DNA of 37,822 nucleotides from Anaerofilum faecale (lineage in GTDB: Bacteria; Bacillota; Clostridia; Oscillospirales; Ruminococcaceae): positions 1 to 37,822 of the forward strand of contig DXFV01000048.1 in NCBI GenBank assembly GCA_019114265.1. The letters run 5' to 3'. The notes under the pieces are model-generated. The model saw only the letters and a program-made list of their open reading frames with translations. It had not been told where the DNA came from and did no database searches. This document shows positions 32,535 through 37,822 of the stretch, in pieces; position 1 is the stretch's first letter; each line of letters starts with the position of its first letter. The position numbers and the translations under genes were made by a program.

Positions 32535-34982
32535 TCACTCGATTTTTGTGATGGGGGTGTAGTTGGCCATCGTCTTGCGCAGACCGGCGGCGTCGAACTG
32601 GATCTCCAGCAGCATGTCGCCCGCCATCGGGGTGACCTTGCGGATGGTGCCCTTGCCCCACACCTTGTGCTCCACCCGGTCGCCGGGCGCATACACACAG
32701 CGGGCGGCGGGCTTCTGCGCGGCGGCCGCGCGCGGGGCGGCGGCGGGACGTCCGGCGGTGGCCGCTCCCCAGGCCGCCGGGCGGGCGGTGCGCCCGGGCG
32801 CGGGACGGGCGGGCGCGGCCCCCCACGAGGGTGCGCCGGCAGACGGCTGCGCGGTGCGCTGACCCCATCCGCCGCCCCAGGCCGGGGTGCGTCCCCCCTG
32901 CTCGTCCAGCAGGTTCGGGTCGATCTCCTCCAGGAAGCGGGAGGGGCGGTTGCGGCGGGTCTGGCCGAAGATCAGGCGGGAGCGGCTGGAGCACAGCCAC
33001 AGCTCCTTTTTGGCGCGGGTGATGCCCACATAGCACAGGCGGCGCTCCTCCTCCAGATCCTCGTCGGAATACCGGCTCAGCTCGCTGGGGAAGATGCCCT
33101 CCTCCAGCCCCAAAATAAAGACATAGGGGAACTCCAGGCCCTTCGCGGCGTGCATGGTCATCAGCACCACGCGGTCGGCGTTTTCGTCGTAGTTGTCGAT
33201 GTCCGAGATGAGGGCGACCTCCTCCAGGAACCCGGACAGGGTGGCCTCCTCGCCCTTCTGGTCGGCGTAGGTGCGCATGCTGGACACCAGCTGGCCCAGG
33301 TTCTCCAGACGGGCCTGGCCCTCCTCGCCCTGGCTTTCCAGCATGGCGCGGTAGCCGGTGACGTCCAGCGCCTGGGCGGCGAATCCGCCCAGGTCCCCGC
33401 TTTGCAGCAGGTCGCGCAGCTGCTGGATGATGCCGTAGAACTTCGCCAGCGGCTGGGCGGAACGGCCCAGCTCGGCAAAGGAGGCGGCCTGCCCGGCCAC
33501 GTCCAGCATGCTCATCCCGCGGGCGGCGGCGATGGCGGCCACCTTATCGACGGTGGCCGCGCCGATCTTGCGCGCCGGCTCGTTGATGATGCGGCGCAGG
33601 CGCAGATCGTCCTGGCCGTTGGCGGTCAGCGCGAAGTAGGACAGCATGTCCTTGACCTCCTTGCGGTCGTAGAAGCGCTGGCCGCCGATGATCTTATACG
33701 GAATGCCCGAACGGGCAAAGTATGTCTCCAGCGGGCCGGACTGGGCGTTCATGCGGTAGAGCACCGCGTGGTCGCGCAGGGCGGCGCCCTCCCGCAGGTT
33801 TTTGCCGATGACGGCTGCCACATGCTGGGCCTCGTCCGCCTCGCTGTCGGCTTCGTAGTGGTGCACCTGCGCGCCCGCGCCGTTCTCGGTCCAGAGGGTC
33901 TTTCCCTTGCGGCCGCGGTTGTTGCGGATGACGCAGTTGGCGGCGTCGAGGATGTTGGAGGTGGAGCGGTAGTTCTGCTCCAGCCGGATCACCTGCGCGC
34001 CGGGGAAATGCTGCTCGAAGCTGAGGATGTTCTCGATGGTGGCGCCGCGGAACCGGTAGATGCTCTGGTCGTCGTCGCCCACCACGCACACATTGTTGTG
34101 CGCGCAGCCCAGCAGATACACCAGGCGGAACTGCGCCACGCTGGTGTCCTGGTATTCGTCCACGAGGATGTAGCGGAAGCGGTCGCGGTAGTACTGGCGG
34201 CACTCCTCCACCTCCTCCAGCAGGCGGACGGTGTTGTAGATGAGGTCGTCGAAATCCATCGCGCCGGCGCTTTTCAGCTTGTTCTGGTAGGCCTCGTAGG
34301 TCCGCGCCACCAGGTCGGCCCGGCTGTCGGCTCCGGCTTTCAGCGCGTCGGCCGGGCTGACCATCTGGTCCTTCAGGCGGCCGATGGACCCCAGGCAGTT
34401 TTTCAGCGGCAGGAATTTCTCGTCGATCTCCAGGTCCTTGTACACCTGCTTCATCGCCCGCTGCTGGTCGTCGGAATCGTAGATGGTGAAGCTGGACGGG
34501 TAGCCCAGGCGGTCGGCCTCCCGGCGCAGGATGCGCACGCAGGCCGAGTGGAAGGTGGAGGCGTTCACGTCCGCCCCCATCGTCTCGCCCAGCATCCGGG
34601 CCAGGCGCTCCTTCAGCTCGCCCGCCGCCTTGTTGGTGAAGGTGATGGCCAGCACGTTCCAGGGGCGGACGGCGCCGTCCCGCAGCATGGGTTCCAGGCC
34701 GGGCGCGAGGGGACCGCCCTGCAGCGCGGCCTGGAGGGCGGCGCAGTCGTCGGCGGTGGCCGGGCGGGGCAGCCAGGTGGAATGGTAGGCGCTGCCGAAC
34801 CGGATGAGGTTGGCGATGCGGTTGACCAGCACGGTGGTCTTTCCGCTGCCCGCGCCGGCCAGGATGAGAAGCGGGCCGTTTGTGTGGAACACGGCCTGCT
34901 TCTGCATGGGATTCAGACGGCCGAACTGGGCCTCGATGTATCGTTTGCGAAGGGCAAGAAACTGCTGGTCGAAGGTCTGCAT
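32535..34982 (-). CDS. pcrA: ATP-dependent DNA helicase PcrA/UvrD
   Basis: 815 residues. A superfamily 1A 3'-5' helicase for replication-conflict clearance and excision repair. Walker A AGAGSGKTT is at 42-50; VDEYQDTS, GDDDQSIYRFRGA, LEQNYRST, TMHAAKGLEF, and VGITRAKKELWL complete the SF1 motifs. A Gly/Ala/Pro/Trp-rich, low-complexity linker (about 690-765) leads to the C-terminal Tudor-like domain GDRVEHKVWGKGTIRKV, which in PcrA binds RNA polymerase. The ATG at 34982 follows AGGAAAGG; the longer frame to 35006 has none. It is the first gene of pcrA-thyX-tmk-GNAT-mltG. Confidence 0.95.
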   Translation of the reverse strand: MQTFDQQFLALRKRYIEAQFGRLNPMQKQAVFHTNGPLLILAGAGSGKTTVLVNRIANLIRFGSAYHSTWLPRPATADDCAALQAALQGGPLAPGLEPMLRDGAVRPWNVLAITFTNKAAGELKERLARMLGETMGADVNASTFHSACVRILRREADRLGYPSSFTIYDSDDQQRAMKQVYKDLEIDEKFLPLKNCLGSIGRLKDQMVSPADALKAGADSRADLVARTYEAYQNKLKSAGAMDFDDLIYNTVRLLEEVEECRQYYRDRFRYILVDEYQDTSVAQFRLVYLLGCAHNNVCVVGDDDQSIYRFRGATIENILSFEQHFPGAQVIRLEQNYRSTSNILDAANCVIRNNRGRKGKTLWTENGAGAQVHHYEADSEADEAQHVAAVIGKNLREGAALRDHAVLYRMNAQSGPLETYFARSGIPYKIIGGQRFYDRKEVKDMLSYFALTANGQDDLRLRRIINEPARKIGAATVDKVAAIAAARGMSMLDVAGQAASFAELGRSAQPLAKFYGIIQQLRDLLQSGDLGGFAAQALDVTGYRAMLESQGEEGQARLENLGQLVSSMRTYADQKGEEATLSGFLEEVALISDIDNYDENADRVVLMTMHAAKGLEFPYVFILGLEEGIFPSELSRYSDEDLEEERRLCYVGITRAKKELWLCSSRSRLIFGQTRRNRPSRFLEEIDPNLLDEQGGRTPAWGGGWGQRTAQPSAGAPSWGAAPARPAPGRTARPAAWGAATAGRPAAAPRAAAAQKPAARCVYAPGDRVEHKVWGKGTIRKVTPMAGDMLLEIQFDAAGLRKTMANYTPITKIE

Positions 34983-35058
34983 TCGTTTTCCTTTCCTGTA
35001 TGGCAATGGCGGAGACGGGCCCGCTTTTGTCTGCGGTGGTCATAACTGGTTTTAGTAT

Positions 35059-35064
35059 ACCACA
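35059..35064 (-). promoter_or_regulatory. Probable -10 of the pcrA operon
   Basis: TATACT on the minus strand about 75 bases before the pcrA start. No convincing -35 lies 16-18 bp upstream (TTTTGT at best), so the promoter is tentative. Confidence 0.4.
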
Positions 35065-35093
35065 AACCGCCTGAAAACAAAATAACCCAGACG

Positions 35094-35129
35094 GAAAAAA
35101 AGCAGCTCCGGAAAACCGGAGCTGCTTTT
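35094..35129 (-). terminator. Terminator of oadGB
   Basis: A perfect 13-bp stem AAAGCAGCTCCGG/CCGGAGCTGCTTT with a four-base loop; leftward it is followed by a further run of T. It lies 30 bases after the oadB stop and also has TTTT on the plus strand. Confidence 0.9.
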
Positions 35130-35158
35130 GGAAGATACAGGATCTGCTGGCGCGGCGA

Positions 35159-36355
35159 TCAGCTGAACAGGTTGATCAGGATACCGGCCGCAACGGCAGA
35201 ACCGATCACGCCGGCCACGTTGGGACCCATGGCGTGCATCAGCAGGAAGTTCTGCGGGTTCTCTTTCTGGCCAACCTTCTGGGACACACGGGCAGCCATG
35301 GGAACGGCCGACACACCGGCGGAACCGATCAGCGGGTTCACCTGGCCGTGGGTCAGGAAGCACATCAGCTTGCCCAGCAGCACGCCGCCGGCGGTGCCGA
35401 AGCAGAAGGCGATCAGGCCCAGGAACACGATGAATACCGTCTGCTGGGTGAGGAAGGTGTTGGCGCTGGTGGTGCAGCCAACCGACAGGCCCAGGAAGAT
35501 GGTGATGATGTTCATCAGCTCGTTGCCGGCGGTCTTGTTGATGCGGTCGACCACGCCGGACTCCTTCATCAGGTTGCCCAGCATCAGCATACCGATCAGG
35601 ATGGCCGAATCGGGCAGGATCAGGCTGATGATGATGGTGCACATGATGGGGAAGATGATCTTCTCAGTCTTGGAGACGGTGCGCAGCTGCTTCATCACGA
35701 CCTGGCGCTCTTTCTTGGTGGTGAGGACCTTCATGATGGGCGGCTGGATGACCGGCACCAGAGCCATGTAGCTGTAGGCCGCCACGGCGATGGAGCCCAG
35801 CAGATGGGGAGCCAGCTTACTGGTAACGAAGATGGCGGTGGGGCCGTCGGCGCCGCCGATGATGCCGATGGCGGAAGCCTCGGGGCCGGTGAAGCCCAGC
35901 CAGCGGGCGCCCAGGTAGGTGGTGAAGATGCCCAGCTGCGCGGCAGCGCCCAGCAGCAGGCTCTTGGGATTGGAGATCAGCGGACCGAAGTCGGTCATGG
36001 TGCCGATGCCCAGGAAGATCAGCGGCGGATAGATGCCCAGCTTGACGCCCAGATACAGCATGTCGGCCAGGCCGCCCTTGTGCAGGATCTCGCTGAACAT
36101 CGGGTAGGCGGAGGGGTCGGCGCCGGCAGGCGCAAGGAAGTATTCCATGTGGATGATGCCGCTGCCGGGCAGGTTGGCCAGCAGCATGCCGAAAGCGATG
36201 GGCAGAAGCAGGAGCGGTTCAAACTCGCGCACGATGGCCAGGTACAGCAGCACGCAGGCCACCACGATCATCACCAGGTACAGCGGCTCGGCAGCGATCC
36301 TGGCAAAGCCGGACGACTCGATGATCTTTTGGATGGTTTCGAAAAATGCTTGCAT
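35159..36355 (-). CDS. oadB: Na+-translocating decarboxylase beta subunit
   Basis: 398 residues, about 10-11 membrane segments. The beta subunit couples decarboxylation of biotin-bound CO2 to outward Na+ pumping. The family core is clear: FGMLLANLPG, FLGIGTMTDFGPLI, IGIIGGADGPTAIFVTSKLAPHL with the essential Asp, and the mirrored C-terminal half NPLIGSAGVSAVPMAARV, GPNVAGVIGSAVAAGI. The ATG follows AGGAGAG. The gamma subunit gene is 22 bases upstream. The carboxyltransferase and biotin subunits are not in the window, so oxaloacetate, methylmalonyl-CoA or glutaconyl-CoA cannot be chosen; oadB is a family-level symbol. Confidence 0.93.
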   Translation of the reverse strand: MQAFFETIQKIIESSGFARIAAEPLYLVMIVVACVLLYLAIVREFEPLLLLPIAFGMLLANLPGSGIIHMEYFLAPAGADPSAYPMFSEILHKGGLADMLYLGVKLGIYPPLIFLGIGTMTDFGPLISNPKSLLLGAAAQLGIFTTYLGARWLGFTGPEASAIGIIGGADGPTAIFVTSKLAPHLLGSIAVAAYSYMALVPVIQPPIMKVLTTKKERQVVMKQLRTVSKTEKIIFPIMCTIIISLILPDSAILIGMLMLGNLMKESGVVDRINKTAGNELMNIITIFLGLSVGCTTSANTFLTQQTVFIVFLGLIAFCFGTAGGVLLGKLMCFLTHGQVNPLIGSAGVSAVPMAARVSQKVGQKENPQNFLLMHAMGPNVAGVIGSAVAAGILINLFS

Positions 36356-36377
36356 TCCAGTGTCACTCTCCTATTCC

Positions 36378-36797
36378 TTAAAATGGTTCGGTCGTCGAGA
36401 CGACACCGGCAAGGCTCCAGGCGCCGCGGCCCTCTTTTTTGCGGGTGAGCGAGCGCAGGGTGTAACGACCGCCGTCCATCGAAGCGATGGCAGCAGCAAT
36501 GGCAGCCACAACCTCATCGGGGATACCATCCTCGATCACCGGTGCAGCCGCGGGAGCAGCGGCAGACGCTTTGGGCACAGCGGCGGCGGCGGCAGCCAGC
36601 GCGGCTTCCCGCTCGGCGGCGGCCTTGGCAGCCTTTCTCTTGTCCAGCGTAGTGAAGATTGCGCCCTGCAGGTTGATGATGAGCATCAGCAGCACCAGAA
36701 TGGCGAACACGAGCACCAGACCGGTGACCACCACGACCGCATTGGACGGCCCTTGTGTGGCGGCATCAGCGGCAACGAGAAACAGGGATGTTCCCAT
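36378..36797 (-). CDS. OadG-family decarboxylase gamma subunit
   Basis: 139 residues. One N-terminal membrane segment (about 20-42, VVVVTGLVLVFAILVLLMLI) followed by an Ala-rich charged linker (50-95) and a short C-terminal domain with IPDEVVAAIAAAIASM and YTLRSLTRKKEGRGAW, as in OadG/MmdD-type subunits. It stabilises the Na+-pump complex by bridging alpha and beta. AAAGGAGG precedes the ATG at 36797; a longer frame to 36863 crosses the promoter and is rejected. It is followed 22 bases later by oadB. Confidence 0.85.
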   Translation of the reverse strand: MGTSLFLVAADAATQGPSNAVVVVTGLVLVFAILVLLMLIINLQGAIFTTLDKRKAAKAAAEREAALAAAAAAVPKASAAAPAAAPVIEDGIPDEVVAAIAAAIASMDGGRYTLRSLTRKKEGRGAWSLAGVVSTTEPF

Positions 36798-36828
36798 AGA
36801 ACAGCCTCCTTTTACAATATCTTTTTTT

Positions 36829-36857
36829 ATTATAGTGGAAATCGCGCCGCGTTTCAA
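36829..36857 (-). promoter_or_regulatory. Promoter of oadGB
   Basis: -35 TTGAAA (36857-36852), 17-bp spacer, -10 TATAAT (36834-36829). Confidence 0.85.
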
Positions 36858-36941
36858 CACCAAATTTGCAAATTGTTAATTTTTTCGCAATATTCTGCAA
36901 GGGCTATGCACGTCTGTGCAAGCGGGTTGGGAACATTCGGT

Positions 36942-37553
36942 TCAGACCGTGCGCCGCTCGCGGTCCACCCAGCGGTGCAGCACGCCCGAAATGCGCTTAT
37001 ACACCACGAAGGTGATCAGCGCAACCAGCGTCCCCTTGATGAGATTGAACGGCACAACGCCAAACAGGATGTATCCGGCCAGGCTGTCGATGGCGGGGTT
37101 GATGGCCTGGCAGGCCGAGAGGATGGCGTCGTAGGGCATATAGGCCGCGGCGTAGAAGGGCAGCAGGATGAACCAGTTGGCCAGCGCCCCCACCACCGTG
37201 ATGACCGCGATGCTGAGGCCGCAGGCGGCCAGTGCGCCGCGCCGGGTGTGCCACACGCGGTAGACAAGGCCGGCGGTGAGCGCAAAGCTGCCGGTGATGA
37301 GGAAATCGGCCAGCTCGCCCACACCGGCGGTCTGGGTGGACAGCAGATGCACCAGCGCCTTCAGCAGCGCCATTGCAACGCCCGACGCCGGGCCAAAGAC
37401 GAAGCTGCCCAGCATGATGGGCACCGCCGAGATGTCCAGCTTGAGGAAGGGGGGCATCAGCGGCAGCGGCATCTCGATGTACATCAGCGCGGCCGATACG
37501 GCGGCCAGCATGCCGGTGGCGACCAGACGGCGGGTGGAGATTTGTTTTTTCAT
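36942..37553 (-). CDS. ribU: Riboflavin ECF transporter S component
   Basis: 203 residues, six membrane segments. The substrate-binding S subunit of an energy-coupling-factor importer, used for riboflavin uptake. The stretch MYIEMPLPLMPPFLKLDIS (about 26-44), GSFVFGPASG and TAGVGELADFLITG match RibU. The ATG at 37553 is the family-like start MKKQISTRRLVATGMLAA; the longer frame runs through the riboswitch platform. Its specificity is supported by the FMN riboswitch directly upstream. The ATPase and T subunits of the importer are not in the window, as is common for group II ECF systems. Confidence 0.95.
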   Translation of the reverse strand: MKKQISTRRLVATGMLAAVSAALMYIEMPLPLMPPFLKLDISAVPIMLGSFVFGPASGVAMALLKALVHLLSTQTAGVGELADFLITGSFALTAGLVYRVWHTRRGALAACGLSIAVITVVGALANWFILLPFYAAAYMPYDAILSACQAINPAIDSLAGYILFGVVPFNLIKGTLVALITFVVYKRISGVLHRWVDRERRTV

Positions 37554-37630
37554 GACAAAACGACCTTTCTGTACGGGGCACTTCGCCCCTTTTTTGCAAA
37601 GCCCCTTTTCACGGTGCGGCCGGGCGTATG

Positions 37631-37677
37631 CAAAAGGCGCCCTTTTCCTCCCTGCCAAAGGGAAGAAAAAGGGCGCC
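37631..37677 (-). terminator. Expression-platform terminator of the FMN riboswitch
   Basis: Leftward, GGCGCCCTTTTTCTTCCC pairs with GGGAGGAAAAGGGCGCC and is followed by TTTTGC. It lies 80 bases before ribU. Confidence 0.82.
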
Positions 37678-37701
37678 GTACAGATGCGTTGCTCCTGCCG
37701 T

Positions 37702-37815
37702 TTCTTTCATCCGGACTATACCGTCGGCTTTGGAATCTCACCAAATCAGCGCATACCAAGGTATGCGGTCGCGGGCTGTACCGCCGGTGGGGAATTGCAC
37801 CCCGCCCTGAAACTG
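37702..37815 (-). promoter_or_regulatory. FMN riboswitch (RFN element)
   Basis: On the minus strand the conserved modules occur in order: TTCAGGGCGGGGTGCAATTC, CCCCACCGGCGGTA, AGCCCGCGA, GGTGAGATTCC, AAGCCGACGGTATAGTCCGG and ATGAAAGAA. FMN binding should favour the downstream terminator and shut off ribU. Its promoter lies beyond the right edge. Confidence 0.97.
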
Positions 37816-37822
37816 ACTTTTC

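Noticed and set aside
31944..35045. A 1033-codon open frame on the plus strand
   Set aside because: Antisense to thyX and pcrA, whose motifs are intact; Gly/Val/His-rich composition typical of GC-rich antisense frames.
35116..35129. pcrA promoter upstream of the oadB terminator
   Set aside because: Only the -10 at 35059-35064 is convincing; no hexamer pair with standard spacing was found farther upstream.

Overview
This window looks like chromosomal DNA from a GC-rich anaerobic Clostridia, most likely Oscillospiraceae near Faecalibacterium, Gemmiger or Subdoligranulum. The evidence is indirect: sigma-A promoters with 17-bp spacers, strong Shine-Dalgarno sites, a T-box and an FMN riboswitch, type III glutamine synthetase, DapL-type lysine synthesis, ThyX, Na+-pumping decarboxylase subunits, and a NifU-like/GGGtGRT protein pair. 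The genus is inference. No rRNA, IS transposase or CRISPR array was found.

Layout. Positions 1-2247 look like the right end of an integrated element: the tail of an unknown gene, an AT-richer lipoprotein gene, a long inverted repeat, and a tyrosine recombinase that runs up to the 3' end of tRNA-Pro(GGG). Next come divergent nitrogen and amino-acid genes: glnN (-) facing dapL-asnB (+). Each has a good promoter followed by a terminator-like leader hairpin. The leu operon leuA-leuC-leuD-leuB (-) follows, behind a complete T-box whose specifier reads CUG (Leu). Upstream of it, also on the minus strand, is an eight-gene surface-polysaccharide operon: capE-capF-capG (UDP-L-FucNAc synthesis), a WbuB/WcaI-like glycosyltransferase, a GT2 transferase with a DUF2304 membrane partner, an MBOAT acyltransferase and an SGNH-type partner.

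From 21.7 to 24.8 kb (+) lies pepT, a Cof-type HAD phosphatase and an unusual fusion of a deoxyinosine/uracil-DNA-glycosylase-like domain to a cysteine-rich DUF2284 domain. A small HPr-like protein without the phosphorylatable histidine (-) follows. Then comes the two-gene operon for an IscU/NifU-like scaffold and the GGGtGRT protein (+), an uncharacterised conserved pair and the best candidate here for an undescribed system. From 27.6 to 35.0 kb (-) the order of transcription is pcrA, thyX, tmk, a GNAT gene, mltG and a U32-family gene. The window ends with oadG-oadB (-) and ribU (-) behind an FMN riboswitch.

Three copies of a short two-hairpin intergenic repeat (about 16.8, 24.9 and 27.4 kb) and a run of further hairpins at 27.5-27.6 kb are dispersed structural elements not explained by the genes.
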